Notes: generated by a model from the letters alone, not told the origin. A DNA stretch of 64,000 nucleotides from Pontibacter sp. SGAir0037 (GCF_005491705.1 NZ_CP028092.1:2604001-2668000), one strand, 5' to 3'; shown: positions 54,044 through 63,989, counted from the first letter of the stretch. Program-made: numbers and translations.

Positions 54044-56152
54044 TTAGATCAGCTCTACTTCTTCCTGCTGCACTTCGCAATACGATTTGGCATAGAACAG
54101 CTTGTGAATATCTACAACCTCTTCGTTTGCCGAGGTACGCTTTTTCACATACGTACCATCTTCGCGCATGATGTAAGAATTCTGGTTATCGAGCAGGTTA
54201 TAATACAGTATATTCACAGCCTCCCGCTTCAGCTCTTCGTTCACAATCAGGAAAAGAGCTTCTATACGCCTGTCGAAGCTTCGCACCATAATATCGGCAC
54301 TTCCACCGTATACCTTAGGGGCGCCATTGTTATGGAAATAGTAAATACGGCTATGCTCCAGGTACTCCCCTACAATCGACTTCACAAAAATGTTCTCGCT
54401 TAAATCTTCGCGGCCTGGACGAAGACAGCAGATACCCCGCACAATTAACTTTATTGGCACACCAGCTTTAGATGCTTTGTAAAACTCCTCAATTACTTCT
54501 TTGTCTTCGAGCGAATTGATCTTGATTACGATGCCGCTTTTCAACCCTTTTTTGGCATTTCGGGCTTCATTGCGAATCAGCTCAATAAGCTGTGCCCGCA
54601 GGCTCTTGGGCGAAGTAAGCAGGTATTTGTATTCGTTTGGCCGCGAATGCCCTGTAATTACATTAAAGAACTCCGACACATCGTGTGCATATACTTCGTT
54701 GGTGGTGAGCATGCTCACATCGGTATATTGCCTGGCTGTTTGCTCGTTGTAATTACCACTGCCTATGTGCACATAGCGCGTTACCTTCTCCCCTTCCTTC
54801 CGGATGATCATCATCATTTTGGTATGGGTTTTATACTTGCCTATACCATAAATCACAAAGCAACCGGCTTTTTCCAATCGCTCTCCCTCTTTAATGTTGC
54901 GTTCTTCATCGAACCGGGCTTTAACTTCAAAAAGCACCGAAACGTGCTTTCCGTTCTCAGCCGCCTTTAATAAAGCCGCTGTTACCCTCGATTGATCGGC
55001 AATACGGTAAATCGTTTGTTTGATACCCAGTACAGAGGGATCTTCGGCAGCACGCTCAAGCAGGTTTACCACCGGCTCCATGCTGTTGTATGGGTGATGC
55101 AGCAGCACATCGTGGTCCTTCAGGTACTCAAACAGATCAATTCCATCAGAAGGCACACTGAGGGGAGTAACAGAGGCAGGCTGTTTAAAACACTTAGACT
55201 GAAATTGCCGGTGTTTCACAACTTGCCAAAGCGCCTTTAAATCGATCAGGCTATTGATGGTAAATATGTTTGCGTTGTCGATTGTCCAGCGTTCTTTCAG
55301 AATCTTGAGCATGAACTGCGAAGGGTTCCGCTCAATTTCTAAGCGCACTACACGGCCTTTCTTCCGGGTCCGTAGTTTTACCTTAATTTCCTGCACAAAG
55401 TCTGCTTCCAGGTCATCGGATTCCTCCAGCGTAAAATCGCCGTTACGGGTAATCCTGAACAGGTTAACCGAAACTATTTCTATGTTCCTGAAAAGCTTCT
55501 TTATTTTCCAGCGGATAATTTCCTCAATAGGAACAAAAACAATTTTATCCTTTCGGTTAATCTCATAGAAACGGGCCAGGTTCTGTGGTATCTGCACAAA
55601 AGTTACCCTATCCTGCGCTTTCTGGTCGTCTATGGTTCGGGTAACCACCCCAAACGTAAGCAGTTGGTTCATGAGCAGCGGGAAACCGTGGTAGGTATCG
55701 TATACCATGGGCGTAAGCATGGGATAGATCGTGTTTTTAAAGTAGCTGTCTACTTTCTTCTGTTCGACTTCCGTCAGCTCTCCTACTTTTAAAATATCAA
55801 ATCCCTGCTTCTCAAAAAGAGGCTTCAGCTCGTTATTATAGGTTAAGTACTGGTCGTTTACAAAGCGGTGGGCATAATCGAGCAGCTTTTTGCGGAATGG
55901 CAGCTCCCGTAGTCCCGAATAATCGAGCCTCTCTTTGCCATAGTCTATGTAGTTATACAAGCTGCCTACCCGAATCATAAAAAACTCATCGAGGTTAGAA
56001 GCCGTGATCGCTAAAAACTTTAACCTATCAAAAAAAGTTTTGTTGGTATCTCTTGCCTGATCTAACACACGGTAGTTAAAACGCAGCCAACTTAGATCGC
56101 GGCTAATAAATTTACTTTTCTTTATCTGGTCAGAAACCTTATTAACAAGCAT
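54044..56152 (-). CDS. ppk1: Polyphosphate kinase 1
   Basis: A 702-residue PPK1 that polymerises the ATP gamma-phosphate into polyphosphate at the membrane face of the cytoplasm. N-terminal domain starts FISRDLSWLRFNYRVLDQA; the catalytic histidines are His462 (RYVHIGSGNYNEQTAR) and His600 (YLEHSRIYYF); VRGICCLRPG and VYGGSADIMVRSFDRR complete the signature. Full length compared with E. coli (688). It is a single gene with its own upstream region and is convergent with ppx, so synthesis and breakdown enzymes are neighbours without sharing a promoter. Confidence 0.97.
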   Translation of the reverse strand: MLVNKVSDQIKKSKFISRDLSWLRFNYRVLDQARDTNKTFFDRLKFLAITASNLDEFFMIRVGSLYNYIDYGKERLDYSGLRELPFRKKLLDYAHRFVNDQYLTYNNELKPLFEKQGFDILKVGELTEVEQKKVDSYFKNTIYPMLTPMVYDTYHGFPLLMNQLLTFGVVTRTIDDQKAQDRVTFVQIPQNLARFYEINRKDKIVFVPIEEIIRWKIKKLFRNIEIVSVNLFRITRNGDFTLEESDDLEADFVQEIKVKLRTRKKGRVVRLEIERNPSQFMLKILKERWTIDNANIFTINSLIDLKALWQVVKHRQFQSKCFKQPASVTPLSVPSDGIDLFEYLKDHDVLLHHPYNSMEPVVNLLERAAEDPSVLGIKQTIYRIADQSRVTAALLKAAENGKHVSVLFEVKARFDEERNIKEGERLEKAGCFVIYGIGKYKTHTKMMMIIRKEGEKVTRYVHIGSGNYNEQTARQYTDVSMLTTNEVYAHDVSEFFNVITGHSRPNEYKYLLTSPKSLRAQLIELIRNEARNAKKGLKSGIVIKINSLEDKEVIEEFYKASKAGVPIKLIVRGICCLRPGREDLSENIFVKSIVGEYLEHSRIYYFHNNGAPKVYGGSADIMVRSFDRRIEALFLIVNEELKREAVNILYYNLLDNQNSYIMREDGTYVKKRTSANEEVVDIHKLFYAKSYCEVQQEEVELI

Positions 56153-56497
56153 GTTTTCCTGGGTATTACAAACTGGCGATGTACTTAAACGATAAAAGCC
56201 AGCAAATATTTATATCTGGTGCTTTAAGATAGGGAGAAAGATATTTATTTGTTGTATTTCATCTGATAAATTTTAGAAAGGCGTAATATACCGGAAATGC
56301 TGCCTGCCAATAGCATTTAATTTTAGGCCCCTGTTTCGGTTTCTGGAGCTTCCTTAAAACCGCACATTCTGTTCAATTCCGAACACCTGCACAATAGCAA
56401 AATTTGGTATTTTTACATTTAAAATGCTGAAAGCAAGATAGTTATACATTTGGCACATCTATTGGCTATATAGCTCTGACAATGTGTATATAAAACT
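56153..56497. other. Divergent intergenic region ppk1 / efflux operon
   Basis: About 345 bases with no ORF or RNA gene. TACATTTA near 56414 is one base from the -7 consensus toward the efflux operon, but no -33 partner sits at the right distance. Nothing else stands out. Confidence 0.45.
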
Positions 56498-57745
56498 ATG
56501 GATCGTGAACTTTCAGCCTCTGCCAAGCAAGCCCGTACGCGGAAGCGCATCTGGCAAATAGGATTAGCTGCTGCCCTGGTAGTGGTAGCTGTTCTTGGAT
56601 TCAGGACTCTGATAAGCCCCAGCCTTAGCCGTGAAAAAGTAAGAACAGCTGTGGTCGAACGTGGCGCTGTAGTGGCAACACTTTCGGCCAGTGGCGTGGT
56701 GGTGCCAGAGCACGAGCAGGTTATCACCAGTCCCATACAAGCCCGCATAGAACAGGTGGTGCACAATATCGGCGAACAGGTGTTACCAGGCGATCAGATC
56801 CTGCTGCTGGACAAAGCCTATACGCAACTTGCCTATGATAAACTAAAAGACGAGCAGCAACTAAACCAGCATAAGAAAGTGCAGATGCGCCTCAACTTAC
56901 AAAAGACGCTAAACACGTTGCAGTCGCAGTTAAGCATTAAACAGATGCGGGTAAAAAGCCTGGAGGCAGAGCTGGAAGATGAAAAATACCTGCTGCAGAT
57001 TGGCGGCGGCACCCAGGAAAAAGTAAAGCAGGCCGAGTTAAACCTAAAAATTGCTCAACAGGAGCTCAACCAGCTCAACCATGAAATAGCCAGCGAGCGG
57101 GAATTGCTGATAGCCGATGAGCAGGAGCTTGGGTTTACACTGGCTATGCAGGGCAGATCTATAGAAGAGCTACAACGCAAAATGGAGCAGGCGGAGGTTC
57201 GCACTGCCAAGCCGGGCGTTATTACCTGGGTAAAAAACGAAATAGGCAGTACCGTAAATGCCGGTGATATAGTTGCCCGCCTCGCCGACCTCAGCAGTTT
57301 TAAAGTACAGGCCACCATCTCCGATACATATGCCGGGCAGCTGAAAACAGGTGGCAGCGTAACGGTGCGGGTAAACGATACCGACTTAAGGGGTACTATC
57401 GCATCTGTAAAACCATCTGTAGAAAATGGCATCGTCACTTTCTTTATTGCGCTGGATGAAAAGTCGCACCAGTTGCTACGCCCCAACCTCCGCGTGGATG
57501 TTTATGTAACCACTGCCTCGAAAGACAATGTGCTCAGGGTAAAGAATGGCCCTTACTTCCAGCGTGCATCTGCTCAGCAGGTTTTCATCATCCGGGATGA
57601 TGAAGCAATCAGGCAAGCGACCAGAATCGGGGTTAGCAATGCAGATTTTGTAGAACTGGAAGGCGGCGTGCAACCCGGCGACGAAGTGATCATCACAGAC
57701 ATGCAGGACTACCAGCATATGAACAAGATAAGATTGAAAAAATAA
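56498..57745 (+). CDS. HlyD/MacA-type periplasmic adaptor protein
   Basis: A 415-residue membrane-fusion protein. A cytoplasmic N-terminus (MDRELSASAKQARTRKRIWQ) leads to one membrane helix (IGLAAALVVVAVLGF). Then come the barrel-sandwich half (GVVVPEHEQVITSPIQARIE, GEQVLPGDQILLLD), a long coiled-coil hairpin (about 110-235), the second half (TAKPGVITWVKNEIGSTVNA, with GDIVARLADLS) and beta-barrel segments (KVQATISDTYAGQLKTGG). It links the ABC permeases to the TolC channel encoded next. Cargo unknown. Its stop codon lies inside repeat element 3. Confidence 0.92.
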   Translation: MDRELSASAKQARTRKRIWQIGLAAALVVVAVLGFRTLISPSLSREKVRTAVVERGAVVATLSASGVVVPEHEQVITSPIQARIEQVVHNIGEQVLPGDQILLLDKAYTQLAYDKLKDEQQLNQHKKVQMRLNLQKTLNTLQSQLSIKQMRVKSLEAELEDEKYLLQIGGGTQEKVKQAELNLKIAQQELNQLNHEIASERELLIADEQELGFTLAMQGRSIEELQRKMEQAEVRTAKPGVITWVKNEIGSTVNAGDIVARLADLSSFKVQATISDTYAGQLKTGGSVTVRVNDTDLRGTIASVKPSVENGIVTFFIALDEKSHQLLRPNLRVDVYVTTASKDNVLRVKNGPYFQRASAQQVFIIRDDEAIRQATRIGVSNADFVELEGGVQPGDEVIITDMQDYQHMNKIRLKK

Positions 57746-57882
57746 GACACAAGATGTAAGACACAAGACTCATTATTCTCCTCTGCTATATTGACTTTAG
57801 ATGACTGCAACTATAACAGGTTTTTCGCTACCACTCGAAATAACAAGAAGAAAGTCATTCGTCTTATGTCCTGTGACTTGTG
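57743..57882. repeat. Intergenic inverted-repeat element 3 (short-period arms)
   Basis: The left arm has two direct copies of TAAGACACAAGA with period 14 (57743-57768), beginning with the TAA stop of the adaptor gene. The right arm (57861-57882) is an imperfect inverted copy (GTCTTATGTCCTGTGACTTG). About 90 bp lie between. Same layout as the elements at 15986-16119 and 39530-39650. Confidence 0.65.
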
Positions 57883-57898
57883 CATCCCCAAAAAAACT

Positions 57899-59377
57899 AT
57901 GAAAAACCTCATCATCCTTTTTATGCTGTTTGTACTGCAGCTGCTCTGCACCAATTGTTTTGCACAACCTGCCCAGCGCACCATGAGCCTGCAGGAGGTG
58001 GTAGAACTGGCGCAAGAGCAGTCGGCGGCAGCCAGGCAAGCACAAACCAGCCGGGAAAACAGCTATTGGCTGTGGCGTAACTACAAATCGCAGTACCTGC
58101 CACAACTGAGCATGAGTGCTAACCTGCCTGATTTCAGCCGTACCATAACACCTGTTACACAACCGGATGGCACCATTGATTTCAGACCTGTTGCAAATAA
58201 CTACTCTGAGCTTTCGCTAAACCTTGAACAGGTTATCGGAGCTACCGGAGGGCGTGTGTTTGTAACTTCTCTGATGCAGCGCTTCGATGATTTTGATCGT
58301 GATCAGAAGCGCTACAATGGCAATCCGGCCATTATAGGAATTGAACAGCCGTTGTTTGCTTTTAATAAATTAGCCTGGGACAAACGGATTGAGCCCTTAC
58401 GCTACCAGGAGTCGCAACGACAATTTCTTGAAGAAAAGGAAAAAATTGCCGTTAAGGCTACAGAACTATACTTCGACCTGCTCCTGGCGCAGACAAACAG
58501 AACAATTGCCACTAAAAACCTGGCGAATAACGATACTCTTTACCATATAGCAAGCGAGAAATACAAACTGGGCCGCTTATCCAAAAACGACCTCCTGCAG
58601 TTGCGCCTGGCCGTACTGAATGCAGACCTGGCCCAGGCTCAGGCTACCCTGGATGAGCAAACAGCCACGCTGGCCCTGAAAACTTTTGTAGGATTAAAAG
58701 ACAGTTTACTCTTACAATTGCTGACTCCGGAACAGGTGCCCGCTACCACTGTTAAAGCAGGATTTGCATTGGCAGAAGCAAGGAAGAACAGGAAAGAGAG
58801 CACTAATTTCCGAAGGAGGCTGCTGGAAGCTGAAAGTAAAGTAGCCAAGGCGAAAGGAGATAACGGGCTAAATGCCAGCCTTTTTGCAACATTCGGCCTA
58901 ACCAACAGCGGCGGCAATTTTACAGATATTTATACTCGGCCCGGCAACCAACAAAGCGCACGCATAGGCTTCAGTATGCCCATATTAGATTGGGGCAGGC
59001 AACGCTCCGACATTAAGGTAACAGAGCTGAACCGGCAGTTGGTGCAGTATACAGTAGAACAGGAAGAGGCCACTTTCGAACAAGAGGTACTTACACAGGT
59101 AAACCAATACAACACGCTGAAATCCAGGATTGCCACTACTGCCGAAGCAGATGCCATTGCCCAGGAGCGGTATGATATCACCAAAAGCACCTTTGTGATA
59201 GGCCGCATCAGCATTACAGATTTAAACATCGCCTTATCAGAAAAAGACCAGGCCAGGCGTGCCTACATTATTTCGCTTAGCGAGTTCTGGAAAGCCTACT
59301 ATAACCTGCGTCAGCTCACGCTGTTCGATTTCGAACGCAATGAAGCGCTAAGGGCGGAGGCGACCAACAAAAACTGA
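57899..59377 (+). CDS. TolC-family outer-membrane efflux protein
   Basis: A 492-residue outer-membrane channel. I start at ATG 57899, which gives the signal peptide MKNLIILFMLFVLQLLCTNC ending FAQ; the frame opens 36 codons earlier at a TTG inside repeat element 3, which is unlikely to be translated. Two TolC repeats with long coiled helices are evident (SLQEVVELAQEQSAAARQAQ; VKATELYFDLLLAQTNRTIA, then NLANNDTLYHIASEKYKLGR; second repeat around EADAIAQERYDITKSTFVIG). It provides the exit duct for the HlyD-ABC export system in the same operon. Confidence 0.92.
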   Translation: MKNLIILFMLFVLQLLCTNCFAQPAQRTMSLQEVVELAQEQSAAARQAQTSRENSYWLWRNYKSQYLPQLSMSANLPDFSRTITPVTQPDGTIDFRPVANNYSELSLNLEQVIGATGGRVFVTSLMQRFDDFDRDQKRYNGNPAIIGIEQPLFAFNKLAWDKRIEPLRYQESQRQFLEEKEKIAVKATELYFDLLLAQTNRTIATKNLANNDTLYHIASEKYKLGRLSKNDLLQLRLAVLNADLAQAQATLDEQTATLALKTFVGLKDSLLLQLLTPEQVPATTVKAGFALAEARKNRKESTNFRRRLLEAESKVAKAKGDNGLNASLFATFGLTNSGGNFTDIYTRPGNQQSARIGFSMPILDWGRQRSDIKVTELNRQLVQYTVEQEEATFEQEVLTQVNQYNTLKSRIATTAEADAIAQERYDITKSTFVIGRISITDLNIALSEKDQARRAYIISLSEFWKAYYNLRQLTLFDFERNEALRAEATNKN

Positions 59378-59413
59378 CATAAAATCATTAACTTAAAAAC
59401 ATATTCTAAAACT

Positions 59414-60112
59414 ATGATTTCCCTATCAAACATCGAAAAGGTTTACCAGACCAAATCTATTGAAACGGTGGCCCTGCAGAACGTGAACCTTACCATACCC
59501 AAAGGTGAGTTCGCTTCCATTATGGGGCCTTCCGGCTGCGGCAAAAGTACGTTGCTTAATATTATCGGCCTGCTAGATGCACCTACAAACGGCACCATTG
59601 CCATAGATGGCCAGACCATAGCCTCTTACAAAGACAAACAACTGGCACACATCAGAAACGAAAAGATCGGGTTCATTTTTCAGAGTTTCCACCTGATAAA
59701 TGACCTGAGCGTGATGGATAATGTGGAACTGCCGCTACTCTACCGCAGCAGCATTTCAGCTGCAGAACGAACCAGGCGTGCCAAAGCAGCTTTAGAGAAA
59801 GTTGGCCTGAGCGCCCGCACCAAGCATTACCCAAGCCAGCTTTCCGGCGGCCAGCGCCAGCGGGTGGCTATTGCCAGGGCACTGGTGGGGCAGCCGGAAA
59901 TTATACTGGCCGACGAACCGACAGGTAATCTGGACTCGGTAATGGGAGAAGAGGTGATGAATATTCTGCTTGACCTGAACCGCCAGGACAACACGACCAT
60001 TGTAATGGTAACACACGACGAGAATATGGCGCATAAAACAGAGCGCCTTATCCGCTTCTTCGACGGGCAGCAGGTGTCTGATTCTAAAGTTTTCGAATTC
60101 CAGAAAGTATAA
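59414..60112 (+). CDS. ABC transporter ATP-binding protein, MacB/LolD type
   Basis: A 232-residue ATPase with complete motifs: Walker A GPSGCGKST, Q-loop FIFQSFHLI, signature LSGGQRQRVAIARAL, Walker B IILADEPTGNLDS and switch VMVTHDENMA. The sequence class matches ATPases that serve FtsX/MacB-type permeases, which act as mechanotransmitters on periplasmic substrates rather than moving cargo through the membrane. It lies four bases before the first permease. Confidence 0.95.
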   Translation: MISLSNIEKVYQTKSIETVALQNVNLTIPKGEFASIMGPSGCGKSTLLNIIGLLDAPTNGTIAIDGQTIASYKDKQLAHIRNEKIGFIFQSFHLINDLSVMDNVELPLLYRSSISAAERTRRAKAALEKVGLSARTKHYPSQLSGGQRQRVAIARALVGQPEIILADEPTGNLDSVMGEEVMNILLDLNRQDNTTIVMVTHDENMAHKTERLIRFFDGQQVSDSKVFEFQKV

Positions 60113-60116
60113 AGCC

Positions 60117-61358
60117 ATGCTGAAAAACTACCTTAAAATAGCCTGGAAGGTGCTCTTGCGGCGCAAGTTCTTTACCTTCATCAGCCTCTTCGGTATCAGC
60201 TTTACGTTAATGGTGCTGATGGTGGCCACCGCCTTATACGACCATGCCTTTGGCCCTCAGATGCCAGAACACGACATGGACCGCCTGCTTTTTGTGAACA
60301 TGATACGTGTTAGCAGGGATGGCGGCTATATGAACAGCAGCCCGCCCAGCTACCATTTCCTGAACCGCCACGTGCGCACAATGCACACTCCAGAGCAGGT
60401 TTCCATCAATTCTGTATTCCATACTGTTAACAGCTACATCAACAACCGTAAGCTGGCTCTGGACCTGAAGCACACCGACAGCGAATTCTGGCAGTTGCTG
60501 GACTTTAACTTTGTGGAAGGTGGTCCTTTTAGCCAACAGGATGTGCAGAGTGCCAACCGGGTAGCTGTGATAAACAAGACAACCCGTGAGCAATACTTTG
60601 GTGATATGGAGGCAGTAGGAAAAACCATTGAGGCTGACCAGGTAAAATACCGTGTGGTGGGTGTGGTGGAAGATGTCCCCGTGCTGCGCCTCCACTCCTA
60701 TGCTGATGTTTGGGTTCCTATCAGTCTCCGGAGCCAGGATTTTAATAAGCCCGGACTGCACGGGGTGTATTTTGCCACAATTAAAGCACATAAACCTGCC
60801 GATGTTTCCAGCATAAAGGCAGAATATGCTACCATGCTGGCCGAAGTGGAGCGACAGCAACCGGAAAAAGGAACTGAAGTTCACTCCTCCCCCGACTCAG
60901 TGGTAGAAAGCTTTGCTCGCACTTTTCTGGGCAATGGCCGCGAGTCCGGCCTCCTGAAGTTATATGCGCTGCTGGCAGGGGTAGCATTGCTGTTCATGCT
61001 GCTGCCAGCCATCAATCTGGTAAATATTAACATCAGCCGTATTATGGAGCGTTCTTCGGAGATAGGCGTGCGCAAGGCTTTCGGCGCCACCTCCTCTAAC
61101 GTTATCAGTCAGTTTATTATCGAAAACATCTTCCTGACGCTGTTGGGAGGGCTGGTCGGCTTTGCGTTGTCGGCAGTGGCTTTATGGCTTATTAACGACA
61201 GCAACCTGATTGCATACGCCCATCTGGCTCTGAACCTGCGTGTGTTCGCTATAGGGCTGCTGCTCTGCCTGCTGTTCGGGCTACTTTCGGGAGTGTACCC
61301 GGCTTATAAAATGTCACGATTACATGCCGTTGAGGCACTGAAAGGAGGTATAAAATGA
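60117..61358 (+). CDS. ABC transporter permease, FtsX/MacB type (first)
   Basis: A 413-residue protein with one N-terminal membrane helix (FFTFISLFGISFTLMVLMVA), a large periplasmic MacB-PCD domain (about 45-285) and three C-terminal helices (LYALLAGVALLFMLLPAINL; FLTLLGGLVGFALSAVALWL; RVFAIGLLLCLLFGLLSGVY). SSEIGVRKAFGATSSNVISQ and YPAYKMSRLHAVEALKGG are FtsX-domain signatures. Likely pairs with the next permease as a heterodimer under the ATPase upstream. Confidence 0.93.
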   Translation: MLKNYLKIAWKVLLRRKFFTFISLFGISFTLMVLMVATALYDHAFGPQMPEHDMDRLLFVNMIRVSRDGGYMNSSPPSYHFLNRHVRTMHTPEQVSINSVFHTVNSYINNRKLALDLKHTDSEFWQLLDFNFVEGGPFSQQDVQSANRVAVINKTTREQYFGDMEAVGKTIEADQVKYRVVGVVEDVPVLRLHSYADVWVPISLRSQDFNKPGLHGVYFATIKAHKPADVSSIKAEYATMLAEVERQQPEKGTEVHSSPDSVVESFARTFLGNGRESGLLKLYALLAGVALLFMLLPAINLVNINISRIMERSSEIGVRKAFGATSSNVISQFIIENIFLTLLGGLVGFALSAVALWLINDSNLIAYAHLALNLRVFAIGLLLCLLFGLLSGVYPAYKMSRLHAVEALKGGIK

Positions 61359-62533
61359 TACGCCATCTATTTAAACTGATCTGGAACCGGAAAAAGAGCA
61401 ACTTCTTGCTGATGACCGAAATCTTCTTTTGCTTTTTGGTACTCTTTGCTGTGCTCAGCCTGGTGGTGTACAACGTGCGCAACTATAACAAACCGCTTGG
61501 CTTTTCTCATGAGAATGTCTGGCTGCTGAGCATGCGGCCCGCCACAGACTCCACCGCTTTAAACCGACAGCAACTGGAGCAGTTACTACAGCGGGCAAAG
61601 GCCTTTCAGGAAGTAGAAAACATTTCCCTTTCCTCCAGCAACTCCCCTTTCTCATTCAGCCAGATGATGAATGTAGTGAAGTATAAGGATAAAGAGGTAA
61701 CGCCAAATTTTTATGAGGTGCAGGACGATTTTGACAAGGTAATGCAACTGCAGGTAAGCCGGGGCCGCTGGTTTGGAGCCCCAGACGATGCCTCTCATCA
61801 CGAACCCGTTGTTATAAACAAAGAACTGCAGCAACGGCTGTTTTTAGAAGAAGACCCTTTAGGAAAGCTTATTCCTAAAAACGATTCTGTTAATTACCAG
61901 GTGGTAGGCGTGGTCGAGCATTTCAGACCTGGCAGCGAGTATACAGCCGAGGAGCCCGGTATGCTCACACGAATCAACTTGCCTAAAAATAAAGATGCTT
62001 TTCACGGAGAGCTTCTGATACGGGTAAAGGCCGGCACAGGAGTAACCTTTGAAGAAACCATGGTGAAAGAGTTCTCAGGCATAACCAAAAACTGGACCTT
62101 GGAAGTAACTACCCTGGAGAAAATGCGGCAGAATAAAGCGAAACTGGCAATGGTTCCCCTGATCGCTTTAGGAGTAATCTGTGGTTTTCTGATTTTTAAC
62201 GTGGCATTGGGCTTGTTTGGCGTGCTCTGGTATAACATTAACAGCCGTAACAGCGAGATTGGCCTACGCAGGGCATTGGGTGCTTCCGCCAGACAGGTAT
62301 ATCATCAGTTTATTGGGGAGGTGCTGGTACTGGCAACGTTTGGGCTACTGCTAGGAATAGCTTTTGCCGTTCAGATACCGCTACTACAGGTGTTCCAGGT
62401 AGAGACAGAGGTTTATATGGATGCGCTGCTTATCTCTGTTGGAATTATATACCTGTTGGCTATCAGCTGCGCCTTTTACCCCAGCAAGCAAGCCGCAGCC
62501 ATACACCCGGCTATTGCCTTGCACGAAGAATAG
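61355..62533 (+). CDS. ABC transporter permease, FtsX/MacB type (second)
   Basis: A 392-residue permease with the same plan: N-terminal helix (FLLMTEIFFCFLVLFAVLSL), periplasmic domain (about 45-265) and three C-terminal helices (VPLIALGVICGFLIFNVALG; VLATFGLLLGIAFAV; LLISVGIIYLLAISCAFYPS). NSEIGLRRALGASARQVYHQ and PAIALHEE match the FtsX signature. It starts inside the stop of the first permease (ATGA overlap). The two diverge clearly, so a heterodimer is likely. Confidence 0.93.
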   Translation: MIRHLFKLIWNRKKSNFLLMTEIFFCFLVLFAVLSLVVYNVRNYNKPLGFSHENVWLLSMRPATDSTALNRQQLEQLLQRAKAFQEVENISLSSSNSPFSFSQMMNVVKYKDKEVTPNFYEVQDDFDKVMQLQVSRGRWFGAPDDASHHEPVVINKELQQRLFLEEDPLGKLIPKNDSVNYQVVGVVEHFRPGSEYTAEEPGMLTRINLPKNKDAFHGELLIRVKAGTGVTFEETMVKEFSGITKNWTLEVTTLEKMRQNKAKLAMVPLIALGVICGFLIFNVALGLFGVLWYNINSRNSEIGLRRALGASARQVYHQFIGEVLVLATFGLLLGIAFAVQIPLLQVFQVETEVYMDALLISVGIIYLLAISCAFYPSKQAAAIHPAIALHEE

Positions 62534-62538
62534 CCTTT

Positions 62539-62569
62539 AAAAGCAGCAGGTATTAAGCCTGCTGCTTTT
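62539..62569 (+). terminator. Hairpin after the ABC permease genes
   Basis: A perfect 12-bp stem (AAAAGCAGCAGG at 62539-62550, complement at 62558-62569) with a 7-base loop ends in T4. It lies between the permease gene and the regulator gene, so it may only partly stop transcription into the regulator. Confidence 0.75.
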
Positions 62570-62609
62570 ACCTTTAAGTCTTATCTTTATACCCCAATTT
62601 TAGCCACAC

Positions 62610-63989
62610 ATGATCCTGATTATAGACGACGATGTTGCTGTACGTGTCTCGCTGAGCCTGCTGCTTAAACAAAAAGGGTTCAGGAGTAAAGAGGCTGCCT
62701 CAGCGAATGAAGCCCTCCAGCTGGCGGAGCAGTATCCGTTTGAGCTTATTCTCATGGATATGAACTTCTCCATAGAGACTACCGGCCACGATGGGCTTCA
62801 GCTGCTTGGCCAGTTTAAAAAGCTCCTGCCACAGATACCTGTAATCCTTATAACAGGCTGGGGATCTATTGGGTTGGCAGTAGAAGGCATGCGTGCAGGC
62901 GCAGCCGACTTTATTACCAAACCCTGGAGCAACGAGTACCTGCTGCAGTCGGTGCAAACGGCCCTGAGCTTATCCAGCCATAAAGCAGGTAATGACGAAA
63001 GCCTTACCAGAAAAAAGCTCGACCAGCAATACGATTTGCGCAACATTGTAGGCCAGGACCCTCGCCTGCTGCAGATCCTAAAAAAAATCGGGCAGATAGC
63101 TCCTACTGATGCCTCTGTGCTGATTGAAGGCGAAAGCGGCACGGGCAAAGAGCTGATTGCGGAAGCGGTGCACCGGAACAGCCTCCGCAAAAATCAGCCA
63201 TTTGTAAAAGTGAACCTGGGAGGTATATCCTCCAGCCTGTTCGAAAGCGAGATGTTCGGGCATAAGCGCGGAGCCTTTACCGATGCCAAAGCCGACCGTA
63301 CGGGCCGTTTCGAAATGGCTAACAAAGGCACTATTTTCCTGGATGAAATCGGTGAGCTGGACCTGAACAGCCAGGTAAAGCTGCTGCGGGTGTTGCAGGA
63401 CAGGACCTATGAAGTACTTGGTGACAGCCGCTCCCGCAAGCTGGATATTCGTGTGGTATGCGCAACCAACCGCAACCTGGAGCAACTGGTAGAGGAAGGG
63501 AAGTTCAGAGAAGACCTGTTTTATCGTATCAACCTCATAAAAGTAAAGCTGCCCTCGCTGCGGGAACGGCCGGATGATATTCCCCTGCTGGTGCAGTTCT
63601 TTATAAGCAACCTGAAAAGGACATACAACCGTCCGGAGCTGGAGATAAGTCAGAGAGCCCTTTACTGGCTAAAGGAGCTACCCTTGCCCGGCAACATCCG
63701 CGAGCTTAAAAACCTGGTAGAGCGGACCGTGCTGGTATCGGAAAGCGAAATTTTAGAGGCCGAAGACTTTCAGGCCCAGGCACAGCAAGGGCCTGCCAAA
63801 GCAGGCGATAAAGCATTGCCAGCAGTGGGCACTATGACCTTAGATGAAATGGAGGCTTCCATGATCCGGAAATCTATGCTGTTTTACCACAACAACATTA
63901 GCAAAGTAGCCAGAGCACTGGGGTTAAGCCGTGCTGCTTTATACCGTCGCCTCGAAAAATTTGGCATCCCGTATGACATTACAGATTAA
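62610..63989 (+). CDS. Sigma-54-interacting response regulator (NtrC type)
   Basis: A 459-residue regulator with three parts. The receiver (1-120) has the acidic pocket IIDDD, phospho-acceptor Asp50 (LILMDMNFS) and Lys in FITKPWS. The AAA+ domain (about 145-380) has Walker A GESGTGKE, Walker B TIFLDEIGELD and arginine-finger region FREDLFYRINLIKVKLPSLR. The C-terminal Fis-type HTH is KVARALGLSRAALYRRLEKF. The sigma-54 contact loop, usually GAFTGA, reads GAFTDA with Asp225. It follows the efflux operon and probably controls it, with a histidine kinase expected just beyond the window. Confidence 0.94.
   Translation: MILIIDDDVAVRVSLSLLLKQKGFRSKEAASANEALQLAEQYPFELILMDMNFSIETTGHDGLQLLGQFKKLLPQIPVILITGWGSIGLAVEGMRAGAADFITKPWSNEYLLQSVQTALSLSSHKAGNDESLTRKKLDQQYDLRNIVGQDPRLLQILKKIGQIAPTDASVLIEGESGTGKELIAEAVHRNSLRKNQPFVKVNLGGISSSLFESEMFGHKRGAFTDAKADRTGRFEMANKGTIFLDEIGELDLNSQVKLLRVLQDRTYEVLGDSRSRKLDIRVVCATNRNLEQLVEEGKFREDLFYRINLIKVKLPSLRERPDDIPLLVQFFISNLKRTYNRPELEISQRALYWLKELPLPGNIRELKNLVERTVLVSESEILEAEDFQAQAQQGPAKAGDKALPAVGTMTLDEMEASMIRKSMLFYHNNISKVARALGLSRAALYRRLEKFGIPYDITD

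Noticed and set aside
57791..57898. 36-codon N-terminal extension of the TolC-like gene from a TTG
   Set aside because: It would place the signal peptide internally and reads through repeat element 3; the ATG at 57899 gives a normal signal peptide.
60234..60884. 216-codon minus-strand ORF inside the first ABC permease gene
   Set aside because: Antisense shadow of a clear gene; His/Val-rich composition with no motif.
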